Source: an uncultured Brachyspira sp. (lineage in GTDB: Bacteria > Spirochaetota > Brachyspiria > Brachyspirales > Brachyspiraceae). From it: a DNA stretch of 49,803 nucleotides. Positions 37,189 to 46,168 of this stretch are shown here, piece after piece. A program made the translations under genes and the position numbers. Under the pieces are notes generated by a model. That model had not been told where the DNA came from. It saw nothing but the letters and a program-made list of their open reading frames with translations, and ran no database searches. Position 1 is the first letter of the stretch. Every line of letters starts with the position of its first letter. The stretch is from assembly GCF_944390845.1 (NCBI RefSeq), contig NZ_CALXRM010000020.1, positions 1 through 49,803 on the forward strand, read 5' to 3'.

Positions 37189-39123
37189 TCAATATTTTAA
37201 TTTAAAATATTCTATAGATTTAACTAACTCATTAGCCTCACTCAATAATGACTCAGAAGCAGAAGTAGCCTCAGTAACTAAAGCAGCATTTTTCTGAACT
37301 GAAGAATCCATATTATTAATAGCTATATTTATTTGCTCTATACCTTTTTCCTGTTCCTGTGCTGCTATATTAATTCTATCCATTAATGTAGAAGCACTGT
37401 CCATTTTTTCAGATATTTCAGCAAATATTTCTTTTGATTCTCTTACACTATCTGCAGCTAAATATATCTTTTCATTACTATCAGTAATTAGAGAAGTAAT
37501 ATTTTTTACTGATTCCTGTGTAGTCTGTGCCAAATTTCTTACTTCACTAGCTACAACCGCAAAACCGCGTCCCTGTTCCCCTGCTCTTGCTGCCTCAACA
37601 GAAGCATTCAAAGCAAGTATATTTGTTTGGAAAGCAATATTTTCTATAAGTTTAGTAATATCCATAATCTTATTACTTGATTCATAAACATCATCCATTT
37701 TACTTACACTTTCTTCAACTATCTTACCTGCTTTATTCAAATGCTCTTTTGCTTCAGATACCATAGTAGTACTTGTTGCAACATTCTCAGCTGATTCTTT
37801 AATAGCACTAGCCATTTGATTCATAGAAGCTGCTGTTTCTTCCAAACTAGAAGCCTGTGATTCTGTTCTTTGAGATAAATCATTGTTTCCAATCAATACT
37901 TCATTTGCAGCAGTAGAAACTTGTTCAGCAGAATTTTTAACTGTATTTATTACATTGTTAAAATTCTTCATAGCCTTATCCCAGCCTCTCGCTATATCAC
38001 CCCATTCATCTCTTCTTTGATCAAAATGTTTAGGTATTTCTCTAGTCAAATCACCTTCAGCCATAGCTAAAATATCTTTTGACAATGCATTGATTATATT
38101 GGATACTTTTCTTCCTATGATGTATGGGATAATTAAGAAGAGTATAGCAATTATCAAAATCAAAATTATAAGAAGAACATAGCTCATAGCAATACTATCT
38201 TTCAATACTACATTTTTTGCTGAAGCCAATTCCAAACACCAAAAAACTCCTTTAGATATCTCTATTGGTGTAAATGCATATAAAAGCTCTTCCTTAGAAA
38301 CATCACTATATCCCTCTATCATTAATGATTTACCATTTTTAATATTATCTAAAACATTATAATCTTTATAATGAGGATATGCTTCATAAATATTTTTAGA
38401 AATATTAGATTTATTATATGTATCATATATAACAGAACCATTTTGATCATACAATTCAACAGTTGTATCCTCAAAAGGTTTAATATTATTCAATAAAGAA
38501 GTAATTGAATCTACAAAAATATCAACATATATAACACCTATAAATTTATTATTAGGAGCTATAGGTATACATAAAGTAAATAATACTGTATCAGCATTAA
38601 CTGTGGAATTATAAACACCAGATACATATATCTGACCTGTTTTTTTAGGTTCTGTATAATAATCTACATTAAAAGTATCCAAACCTAAATATGCTTCTCC
38701 GTTTCTTGATATATAATAATTAAATCTTCCATTAGAAGGTCTATATTCCGTATTAATATAATCTGCATCATTATCTAATGCATTAGGTTCAAAAGCTATT
38801 GATAAGCCATTTATATCATCAGGAAGGCTATTAAAAAATACTGAAGTTGATTGTTTATATGTTGCCCTATCTCTTATCCCTTTATTATATATATTTTCTA
38901 TATTAACTTTAAGTCCCATAACACTATATATATGTTTTTCTATATTAAATTTTATATCATTAGCTTCTTTTAATGAAGTTTCCTGTAATATCTTATACGA
39001 TAAATTTTTAGTTATTTTACCTACATACAACATAATTACAGTATTTGCTATTATAATAATTATTATAATAGGAACTAATATAATGGCTGTGATTTGAAAT
39101 TTCAATCCGACTTTTTTAAACAT
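37189..39123 (-). CDS. Methyl-accepting chemotaxis protein with dCache sensor
   Basis: The 644-residue receptor has a first membrane helix (about 11-34), a double-Cache extracytoplasmic domain (about 40-305, with [21 protein letters not shown] and [14 protein letters not shown]), a second helix (about 313-338), HAMP and the signalling coil with tip [19 protein letters not shown]. The amino-acid motif R-x-W-Y of the first receptor is absent; in its place is VDYYTEPKK, so the ligand differs. The C-terminal end EYFKLKY resembles those of the other two receptors. It stands alone. The 252-bp gap between it and the ferritin gene holds nothing I can name beyond the ferritin promoter. Confidence 0.93.
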   Translation of the reverse strand: MFKKVGLKFQITAIILVPIIIIIIIANTVIMLYVGKITKNLSYKILQETSLKEANDIKFNIEKHIYSVMGLKVNIENIYNKGIRDRATYKQSTSVFFNSLPDDINGLSIAFEPNALDNDADYINTEYRPSNGRFNYYISRNGEAYLGLDTFNVDYYTEPKKTGQIYVSGVYNSTVNADTVLFTLCIPIAPNNKFIGVIYVDIFVDSITSLLNNIKPFEDTTVELYDQNGSVIYDTYNKSNISKNIYEAYPHYKDYNVLDNIKNGKSLMIEGYSDVSKEELLYAFTPIEISKGVFWCLELASAKNVVLKDSIAMSYVLLIILILIIAILFLIIPYIIGRKVSNIINALSKDILAMAEGDLTREIPKHFDQRRDEWGDIARGWDKAMKNFNNVINTVKNSAEQVSTAANEVLIGNNDLSQRTESQASSLEETAASMNQMASAIKESAENVATSTTMVSEAKEHLNKAGKIVEESVSKMDDVYESSNKIMDITKLIENIAFQTNILALNASVEAARAGEQGRGFAVVASEVRNLAQTTQESVKNITSLITDSNEKIYLAADSVRESKEIFAEISEKMDSASTLMDRINIAAQEQEKGIEQINIAINNMDSSVQKNAALVTEATSASESLLSEANELVKSIEYFKLKY

Positions 39124-39337
39124 ATTTCCTCCAACTTATAAATATATAATGAACAATAATCAACATTATTTATTATAGCAATATTAACAATGCTAAAAAT
39201 AAATAAACCATATATTCTCAGTTAAATTTGATAATATTAAAAAATACTTATAAAGTAATAATATAATACAAATAAAAAAAAACAATAAAAATATCAAAAA
39301 TAATTGATAAAAAATACTATAAATAATAAAAAAAGTC

Positions 39338-39366
39338 TTGATTTTTTATCATTCTACTAATAGAAT
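39338..39366 (+). promoter_or_regulatory. ilvD promoter with inverted repeat at the -10
   Basis: TTGATT (39338-39343), 17 bp, then TAGAAT (39361-39366). The inverted repeat ATTCTA-CTAA-TAGAAT (39351-39366) overlaps the -10 box, a possible repressor site. It is a short repeat in AT-rich DNA, so it may be chance. Confidence 0.5.
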
Positions 39367-39401
39367 GTATTAACTTAAATTTATTAAATGGAGAAATAAT
39401 T

Positions 39402-41084
39402 ATGAGTTTCAGAGAAAATAGTTCTTTAAGAAGCGACAGAGTATTGAAAGGTGATGAAAGAGCACCAAACAGATCATTATTCTACTCTATGGGATATACA
39501 GATGAAGAATTAAAAAGACCTCTGATCGGAATTATTTCTGCATATAGTGAAATCGTACCTGGACATATACATCTTGATAAACTTTCTCAGGCTGTTAAAG
39601 CTGGCGTATTAATAGGAGGAGGTACTCCAATACTTATACCTTCAATAGGTGTTTGCGACGGAATAGCTATGGGACACTTAGGAATGAAATATTCACTTCC
39701 TTCAAGAGAATTAATAGCTGATTCTGTTGAAAGTATGGTTATAGCTCATGGTTTGGACGGAGTTGTACTTGTACCTAACTGCGATAAAATAGTTCCTGGA
39801 ATGATAATGGGACTTTTAAGAATGAATATACCTGGAATAGTTATAAGCGGAGGAGCTATGCTTCCAGGTGATCATGGAGAGGAAAAAGTAAGTTTATCAA
39901 ATATATTTGAAGCTGTTGGAGCTAAAAAAGCTAATCTTATAAATGACGCTGAATTGGAAGAATATGCTCAGCATACATGCCCAAGCTGCGGTTCTTGTGC
40001 GGGTATGTATACTGCTAATAGTATGAACTGTCTTTCTGAGGCATTAGGTATAGCTTTGCCTGGAAACGGAACAATACCTGCTGTTTATTCTGCTAGAACT
40101 TTACTTGCTAAAAAAGCCGGTATGCAGGTTATGGAATTATTGAAAAATAATATAAAACCATTAGATATAATAACTCCTGAATCTTTTAAAAATGCCCTTG
40201 CTGTTGATATGGCATTAGGCTGTTCTACAAATAGCGTACTTCACTTGCTTGCTATAGCTAATGAGGCAGGAATAGAATTAGACTTAAAAATCATAAATGA
40301 AGTAAGCGACCGTACTCCTAATCTTTGTCATTTAGCCCCTGCCGGACATAATTATATAGAAGATTTATACAAAGCCGGCGGAATACCTGCTGTTATGAAA
40401 GAGCTTGAAAAAGGCGGATTTATAAATACTTCTCTTGTAACAGTTACAGGTAAAACTATAGCTGAAAATATAAAAGATGCTGTTAACAAAAATAATAATG
40501 TTTTAAGAAATATAGAAAACCCTTATAGTAAAACTGGCGGTATAGCAATACTTTGGGGAAATATAGCAAAAGACGGCTGTGTTGTTAAGCGTTCTGCTGT
40601 TGCTGATGAAATGCTTGTACATAAAGGCCCTGCAAGAGTATTCGACTGTGAAGAAGATGCAATATCCGCTATATATGCCGGTAAAATAAATAAAGGTGAT
40701 GTTGTTGTTATAAGATATGAAGGACCAAAAGGCGGACCTGGTATGCGTGAGATGTTAAACCCTACTTCTGCACTTGCTGGTATGAAATTAGATAAAGATG
40801 TTGCTTTAATAACTGACGGAAGATTCTCAGGAGCTTCAAGAGGTGCATCTATAGGTCACGTTTCACCGGAAGCTGCAAGCGGCGGAGAAATAGCATTCAT
40901 AAAAGAAAATGACATCATAAGTATAGACATTCCTAATCATAAAATCAATTTAGAAATCTCTGATGAAGAAATGGAAAAAAGAAGAAAAGAGATTCCTATT
41001 AAACCTTTAGAAGAAATTAGAGGCTGGCTTGGAAGATATAGAAAACTTGTTCAGTCTGCTAATACTGGTGCTGTATTAAAATAA
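39402..41084 (+). CDS. ilvD: Dihydroxy-acid dehydratase
   Basis: IlvD dehydrates 2,3-dihydroxy-isovalerate and -methylvalerate in branched-chain amino acid and pantothenate synthesis. The 560-residue protein has the expected Fe-S ligands and motifs: [26 protein letters not shown], and the C-terminal [13 protein letters not shown] containing the catalytic Ser. Length is typical of the short bacterial form. No other ilv gene is nearby, so the pathway may be scattered or incomplete. Sugar-acid dehydratases of the same family are an alternative, but [16 protein letters not shown] is typical of IlvD. GGAG lies 9 bp before the ATG. Confidence 0.93.
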   Translation: MSFRENSSLRSDRVLKGDERAPNRSLFYSMGYTDEELKRPLIGIISAYSEIVPGHIHLDKLSQAVKAGVLIGGGTPILIPSIGVCDGIAMGHLGMKYSLPSRELIADSVESMVIAHGLDGVVLVPNCDKIVPGMIMGLLRMNIPGIVISGGAMLPGDHGEEKVSLSNIFEAVGAKKANLINDAELEEYAQHTCPSCGSCAGMYTANSMNCLSEALGIALPGNGTIPAVYSARTLLAKKAGMQVMELLKNNIKPLDIITPESFKNALAVDMALGCSTNSVLHLLAIANEAGIELDLKIINEVSDRTPNLCHLAPAGHNYIEDLYKAGGIPAVMKELEKGGFINTSLVTVTGKTIAENIKDAVNKNNNVLRNIENPYSKTGGIAILWGNIAKDGCVVKRSAVADEMLVHKGPARVFDCEEDAISAIYAGKINKGDVVVIRYEGPKGGPGMREMLNPTSALAGMKLDKDVALITDGRFSGASRGASIGHVSPEAASGGEIAFIKENDIISIDIPNHKINLEISDEEMEKRRKEIPIKPLEEIRGWLGRYRKLVQSANTGAVLK

Positions 41085-41106
41085 TAATTAATAATTAAAA
41101 AATAAA

Positions 41107-41146
41107 TTGATGTTATAGATATTATTCTTAAATCTATAACATCAAA
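41107..41146 (+). terminator. Hairpin after ilvD
   Basis: TTGATGTTATAGAT (41107-41120) and ATCTATAACATCAA (41131-41144) form a perfect 14-bp stem with a 10-nt loop. There is no T run, so it may be a processing or weak termination signal. Confidence 0.6.
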
Positions 41147-41308
41147 TAAGCACTATTAATCTAATAATCTAAAAGTCATCATAAAAAATTAATATTACAG
41201 ACTGCTTGAATATCTATCTTTTAAGCCAGGATAAAAATTGTTTAGTTTATAGCTGATATAAGCTTAAACTAAATTTATTTTAAATAAAATTTTTTAAAGG
41301 AGAAAAGT

Positions 41309-41326
41309 ATGATTATTAAAAATTAA
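41309..41326 (+). other. Five-codon open frame behind a good ribosome binding site (gene-start remnant?)
   Basis: AAAGGAG precedes ATG by 6 bp, but the frame (MIIKN) stops at 41324. A leader peptide or the leftover start of a deleted gene are both possible. The rest of the 603-bp gap between ilvD and the BASS copy holds a hairpin of TTTAGTTTA and TAAACTAAA near 41240-41275 and the repeat fragment listed next. Confidence 0.25.
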
Positions 41327-41396
41327 TTTTATAAAGCAATAGACTTGTCTTAGAACTTTTAAATATATTGGTAATAATTATAGTATTTAAATTTTA

Positions 41397-41580
41397 TAAT
41401 GGGGCTTTGCCCACCGCGAAGCGTACCCGTAGGGTAACACCCTACTTCTTTTACCGACGCTCTGCGTGCCATAGGCAAGGTACCTTTCGGTATTGGTATA
41501 AGGCGAAACCCGCCTGCGGCGAGAAGATATATCCTCAACAGGCTCGGATACGCTTCGCGAAGAACCGCATTTTTAAATAC
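41397..41580 (-). repeat. Dispersed repeat fragment, copy D (inverted, ends missing)
   Basis: From about 41490 to 41570 this is the reverse complement of the GC-rich centre of copy B. Shared words include GGCTCGGATACGCTTCGCGAA and the CGCC...GGCG stem, read here as 20 bases or fewer (GGCTCGGATACGCTTCGCGA). The left part (GGGGCTTTGCCC) matches the end of the copy A and B core in reverse. The promoter-like tails found on copies A-C are absent. Any reading frame across it is an artefact of its higher GC content. Confidence 0.75.
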
Positions 41581-41687
41581 TAAAATATATTAAATATTAT
41601 TTAATCAATATTAATAAGTTTTGAAACAAATCTAATATAAAAATAATAAAATAAAATTTAAATAATAATAAAAAAGGATAATTAAAA

Positions 41688-42263
41688 ATGAAAACATTAA
41701 AACAAATAAGTAATTTCTTCGGTAAATATATGTCAGTTATAGTATTGGTTGTAGCAGCAGTATCTTTATTCTTCCCAAAATCTGTAAGTTTTATAAAAAC
41801 AACTTATGTTAACTATCTTCTTATGACAGCAATGTTCTGTATGGGTATAACATTAAAAGTTGAAGATTTCAAAGTATTATTCACAAGACCAAAAGATATA
41901 GCCAGATGTACTTCCTTTAATATCAGTAGTAGCAGTTGTTGCAATAGTAGCTGCTGTAGTATCTGCAAACTCTCAAAGACTTATGCAGGTTGGTCACTTG
42001 GTAGTTATAGTTATAATAATACATAATACTTTAGGTTATATGCTTGGCTATTTCTTAGGAAAGGTATGCAAATTCAATAATGCTAAATGCAAAACTATAT
42101 CTATAGAAGTTGGTATGCAAAATGCCGGATTAGCTTCCTCACTAGCTTCAACACATTTTGCATATATGGCATTAGCTGCAGTACCTGGTGCTATAGGAGC
42201 GTATGGCATTGTATATCAGGTTCAATAGTTGCTAATATAATGGCGGCAAGGACAAAAGAATAA
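41688..42263 (+). pseudogene. Decayed bile acid:sodium symporter (BASS) family gene
   Basis: This is a broken copy of the intact transporter at 43482. Its first 71 codons match that protein almost exactly (MKTLKQISNFFGKYM to FTRPKDI). Then about 370 bp are missing and the sequence resumes, in another frame, at the part that in the intact copy encodes LPLISVLAIVAIVA. The 3' third is readable in a second frame (KVCKFNNAKCK, VGMQNAGLA). It has a further loss of about two bases near 42198 and ends at the taa of 42261-42263. With about 370 bp gone, including several membrane helices, it cannot make a working transporter. It lies upstream of the dehydrogenase gene, so the pair BASS-dehydrogenase-BASS suggests an old tandem duplication. 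Confidence 0.9.
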
Positions 42264-42362
42264 AATTTATTATTAATTGCAGTAAACTTTATTTCTTAAT
42301 TATCATATTCTAGTTTACCGCTTAAAAAAATAAAAATAAAATATTAATTATAAGGATAAAAA

Positions 42363-43451
42363 ATGAGTAAAGAAAATTTATTTTTAACAAACTTTAGTAT
42401 AGGAAGCGATGCTTATAAAGATATATATAGTATATGTTCAAATTATGGTAAAAAAGCTGTTATAATATCAGGTAAAAAATCTCTGCAGGCATCAATAGAA
42501 TTAATATTAAACAATATAAAAGATATAACCATAACAGGAATGTTTCATTACGGCGACAAGTCTACCTTTGAAAATGTAGATTTACTAAAAAATAAACAGG
42601 CTGTAATGGAGGCTGATATGATATTCGCTGTTGGAGGAGGAAGATCATTAGATACATCAAAAGTTTTAGCACATACTATAAATAAGCCTATATTTACATT
42701 TCCAACATTAGCTTCAAATTGTGCTGCTGTAACTGGTCTTTCTGTTGTTTATCATAGTGACGGAAGCTTTCAAAAAATGTTTGCTGAGAAAAGACCTCCT
42801 TTGCATACATTTATAAATACTGATATCATATTAAATTCTCCTGAAAATTATTTCAGAGCCGGTATAGGTAATGCAGTTTCCAAACAGTATGAAGCTTTAT
42901 TCTCTACAAGAAATGAGAATTTAAATTATCAAAATTTCTTAGGAATAGAAATAATAAAAAACTGTTCCAATGATATATTAAAACATTATTCAGAAGCTAT
43001 AAACGATTTTAAAAATAAAAAGGTAACTGATGTTTTAAATAGAATAATACTTCATATAATATATACTACAGGTTTAACATCAGTAATGGCTAAAGATGAT
43101 TATCATGTATCCTTAGCACATGGCATGCATACTGGATTTACAAAAGTAAAAAGAATAAGAGAAAAACTGCTTCATGGTGAATTAGTATCTTATGGAATAT
43201 TATTGCTTCTTACTATGGACGAACAATATGAAGCAAGAGAAAATATTTTCAGATTCAATAAATCTATATCTCTGCCAACATGTTTAAAAGATATAGGAAT
43301 AAATAAAGCAAGTTTGGAAGATGAAGAACTTAATCATGCATTGGAAGAAGTTCTTGCAGGAAAAGATTTAAATATAAGTCCGTATAAAGTTGATAAGGAA
43401 ATGATATTAAAGGCTATAATAGATTTAGAAGATTTCAATAATAAACAATGA
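42363..43451 (+). CDS. Iron-type alcohol/glycerol dehydrogenase family protein with a changed metal ligand
   Basis: The 362-residue protein belongs to the group-III alcohol dehydrogenase superfamily, glycerol-dehydrogenase branch. It has an N-terminal NAD-binding part with AVGGGRSLDTSK and TLASNCAAVTGLSVVY, then a helical metal-binding half. In GldA the metal is held by Asp171 and two His. Here the two His are present (LAHGMHTG at 251-258 and LHGELVSYG with His271), but the Asp position in RAGIGDA is Asn170 (RAGIGNA). The protein may bind the metal weakly, use another metal, or be inactive. It sits between the two BASS copies, 30 bp before the intact one, so it may act on the transported solute. 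Confidence 0.85.
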   Translation: MSKENLFLTNFSIGSDAYKDIYSICSNYGKKAVIISGKKSLQASIELILNNIKDITITGMFHYGDKSTFENVDLLKNKQAVMEADMIFAVGGGRSLDTSKVLAHTINKPIFTFPTLASNCAAVTGLSVVYHSDGSFQKMFAEKRPPLHTFINTDIILNSPENYFRAGIGNAVSKQYEALFSTRNENLNYQNFLGIEIIKNCSNDILKHYSEAINDFKNKKVTDVLNRIILHIIYTTGLTSVMAKDDYHVSLAHGMHTGFTKVKRIREKLLHGELVSYGILLLLTMDEQYEARENIFRFNKSISLPTCLKDIGINKASLEDEELNHALEEVLAGKDLNISPYKVDKEMILKAIIDLEDFNNKQ

Positions 43452-43481
43452 TAAAAAATAATTTATAAAAAGGATAAAAAA

Positions 43482-44420
43482 ATGAAAACATTAAAACAAA
43501 TAAGCAATTTCTTTGGCAAGTATATGGCTGTTATAGTATTAATAGTAGCTGCTGTATCATTATTCTTTCCAAATACAGTAAGCTTTATCAAAACAAGTTA
43601 TGTTAACTATCTATTAATGATAGTAATGTTTGGTATGGGGCTTACATTAAAGCTGGAAGATTTTAAAGTGGTATTTACAAGACCAAAAGATATAATAATA
43701 GGAGCTATAGCACAATTTACTATAATGCCTTTACTTGCATTCCTGCTTTCTATTATTTTTAAACTTCCTCCTGAACTTGCTGTAGGAGTTATACTTGTAG
43801 GAACTTGTCCCGGCGGAACTTCATCAAATGTTATGACATATTTAGCTAAAGGCGATGTGGCTTTATCTGTGGGTATGACTTCCGTATCAACAATACTTGC
43901 ACCTTTTGCAACTCCATTACTCACTTTATTATATGCAGGACAAAAGGTTGATGTTAATGCTGTGAGTATGTTCGTATCAATAGTACAGGTTGTTATACTT
44001 CCTATAGCTTTGGGTTTTATAATAAATAAATTCTTTTATAAATTTACAAACAGCATAAAAGAAATACTTCCTTTAATATCAGTACTTGCTATTGTAGCAA
44101 TAGTAGCTGCCGTTGTATCAGCAAACTCACAAAGATTAATGCAGGTTGGTTATTTAGTTATAATAGTAGTTGTACTTCATAATTGTTTAGGATATTTATG
44201 CGGCTATTTATTAGGTAAATTATTCAGATTAAACAATGCTAAATGTAAAGCTGTATCAATAGAAGTTGGCATGCAAAACTCAGGACTTGCAACTTCTCTT
44301 GCTGCAACTCATTTTGCATCAATGGCACTTGCAACAGTACCGGGAGCTATATTTAGTGTATGGCATAATATATCAGGTTCAATAGTAGCTAATATAATGG
44401 CTTCAAAAATAAAAGATTAA
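43482..44420 (+). CDS. Bile acid:sodium symporter (BASS) family transporter
   Basis: The 312-residue inner-membrane protein has about ten membrane helices and the BASS motifs GTCPGGTSSNVMTYLAKGD (here in the fourth helix region, the Na+-binding crossover) and EVGMQNSGLATSLAATHF (second crossover). Members import organic anions such as pyruvate, pantothenate, keto-acids or bile acids with Na+; the substrate cannot be told. It is coupled with the upstream dehydrogenase (30-bp gap, good AAGGAT site), which suggests a hydroxy- or keto-compound. A truncated sister copy lies 1.2 kb upstream. Confidence 0.92.
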   Translation: MKTLKQISNFFGKYMAVIVLIVAAVSLFFPNTVSFIKTSYVNYLLMIVMFGMGLTLKLEDFKVVFTRPKDIIIGAIAQFTIMPLLAFLLSIIFKLPPELAVGVILVGTCPGGTSSNVMTYLAKGDVALSVGMTSVSTILAPFATPLLTLLYAGQKVDVNAVSMFVSIVQVVILPIALGFIINKFFYKFTNSIKEILPLISVLAIVAIVAAVVSANSQRLMQVGYLVIIVVVLHNCLGYLCGYLLGKLFRLNNAKCKAVSIEVGMQNSGLATSLAATHFASMALATVPGAIFSVWHNISGSIVANIMASKIKD

Positions 44421-44436
44421 ATTAATTATAAAAAAT

Positions 44437-44477
44437 AAACAATGGGCTTAGATATAATATTCAAGTCCATTGTTTAA
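44437..44477 (+). terminator. Intrinsic terminator of the BASS operon
   Basis: AAACAATGGGCTT (44437-44449) and AAGTCCATTGTTT (44463-44475) form a 13-bp stem with one mismatch, right after the BASS stop. The T run is short. Confidence 0.7.
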
Positions 44478-44671
44478 TAAAACTATTATTAAAATTTATT
44501 CCATTTGAATTAAAATACACATAAAACTCGGTAATCATATTTAATAAAAATATATAACTTTATCAATATAATCAATAAATACATTACTCTATAAAATAAA
44601 ACTATTTACAAATATCTGAAAAAAATATATATTAATATCAATATAATTATTTTAATAATATTGGAGAAAAC

Positions 44672-45694
44672 ATGATAATATTAGGTATAGATACTTCCTG
44701 TGATGATACTTCAGTTGCTATAGTAGAAAATGGAAATAATGTTTTATCATCAGTATTAAGTTCATCAATAGATGCTCATAAAGATTTTCAAGGTGTAGTT
44801 CCTGAGATAGCAGCTAGAAAACATTTAGAAGCTATACTATATGTTATAGACAAAGCATTAAAAGATGCAAATTTAACTTTGGATAAAATAGATATATTTG
44901 CTGTTACTAACAGACCTGGACTTTTAGGTTCATTGCTTGTTGGAGTTGGAAGTGCAAAGGCTTTAGCTTTTTCATTAAATAAACCATTATTGGCATTAGA
45001 CCATATAGCAGCACATATTTATTCACCTCATCTTACAAATAATATAGAATTTCCGTATATAGCATTAGTTGTATCCGGAGGACATACTATAATAACAGAA
45101 GTACATGATTACGGTGAATACAAAGTAGTAGGAACAACTTTAGATGATGCTGTTGGTGAAGCTTATGATAAAGTTTCAAAATTTTTAAATTTAGGATATC
45201 CAGGCGGCCCTATAATAGATAAGCTGGCAAAAGAAGGCAACAAAGAAGCTATAAAATATCCTATAGTACTTCTTAATGGAATAGATGAATTCAATTTCTC
45301 ATACAGCGGATTAAAAACTGCTTGTGTATACTCTACAAAAAAATATTTAAAAGAAGGTTATGAAGCTACTAATGAAAATATAGCGGCTGCTTTTCAAATT
45401 AGTGCAATAGAACCTCTCTATATAAAAACTCTTAAGTATATAGAAAAAAGCGGTATTAAAAGAGTTACATTATCTGGCGGAGTAGCATGCAATAGTTATT
45501 TACGTGAGAGATTTGGAAACTCTAAGGATTTTGAATGTTATCTTCCTGCTTTAAAATATACTACTGACAATGCTGCTATGGTTGCTGGTCTTGCTTATTA
45601 TATGAAAGATAAACAGGATTTTGCTGATTATGGTTTGGATTGTTCTTCTAGGGTTCTTAACAAGAAATATAATAAAAACAAAAGTATTAAATAA
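44672..45694 (+). CDS. tsaD: tRNA threonylcarbamoyladenosine transferase TsaD
   Basis: TsaD (Kae1/YgjD) is the catalytic subunit that transfers the threonylcarbamoyl group to A37. The 340-residue protein has the ASKHA fold motifs GIDTSCDDTSVA, GVVPEIAARKH and the metal ligands His111 and His115 in LDHIAAHIYS. It also has VSGGHTII, DDAVGEAYDKV, LSGGVACNSYLRE and a C-terminal metal-ligand Asp in YTTDNAAMVAG. Length is typical. TGGAG lies 7 bp before the ATG. It works with TsaE, found at the start of this window. Its 3' flank is the hairpin-rich gap. Confidence 0.97.
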   Translation: MIILGIDTSCDDTSVAIVENGNNVLSSVLSSSIDAHKDFQGVVPEIAARKHLEAILYVIDKALKDANLTLDKIDIFAVTNRPGLLGSLLVGVGSAKALAFSLNKPLLALDHIAAHIYSPHLTNNIEFPYIALVVSGGHTIITEVHDYGEYKVVGTTLDDAVGEAYDKVSKFLNLGYPGGPIIDKLAKEGNKEAIKYPIVLLNGIDEFNFSYSGLKTACVYSTKKYLKEGYEATNENIAAAFQISAIEPLYIKTLKYIEKSGIKRVTLSGGVACNSYLRERFGNSKDFECYLPALKYTTDNAAMVAGLAYYMKDKQDFADYGLDCSSRVLNKKYNKNKSIK

Positions 45695-45704
45695 TAAACT
45701 TTAT

Positions 45705-46144
45705 CACCGCACGCTTAACAAAATTATAAATATAAATAAAACAATAATTACAATTATTATCTTCTATTATATTAATAATGTTTAACGTGCGGTGAATAAT
45801 TCTATAAATCTAATCTCCGTTTGGGCGGGCGTGCTTTTTATAATTACGCATAAAAAATAAAAAATATTATATATTCTAATAAAAACATAAAAACAAAAAG
45901 GGCGGGACTTAGAATAATTTTCTTTTTTGAATTATTCTAATACCCCCACCCTTTAGGTTTATTAACCTATATCTATAATCACAATATTATTTTTCTTAAT
46001 TAGCTTTAATAAACAATATAACACCCACCCTAATTTTTTTAAATTTATAAAGTATTTACCGCACGCAGAATGAAATTAAAAATATTGATTAATTTAGAAT
46101 TCTAATTTATTTTAATATTTAAAATTATGTTAACCGTGCGTTAA
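45705..46144. repeat. Nested GC-rich inverted repeats in the gap after tsaD
   Basis: This 474-bp gap has no gene. It holds several stems. CACCGCACGCTTAACA (45705-45720) pairs with its near-complement at 45779-45794 (14 of 16). GGGCGGGCGT (45823-45832) pairs with ACACCCACCC (46021-46030; 8 of 10). A long hairpin at 45897-45953 has arms AAAGGGCGGG-AC-TTAGAATAATT and the matching AATTATTCTAA plus CCCACCCTTT. A last pair at 46058-46066 and 46131-46144 again uses CGCACG. TTAGAATTCTAA (46093-46104) is a palindrome. The first hairpin may act as the tsaD terminator. Confidence 0.65.
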
Positions 46145-46168
46145 TTTAACTATATTATTAAATATTTA

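Noticed and set aside
41368-41583. A 71-codon plus-strand open frame
   Set aside because: It lies in the GC-rich repeat fragment D; the frame is open only because GC-rich DNA has few stops. It is rich in Arg, Pro and Ala unlike real genes here and has no ribosome binding site.
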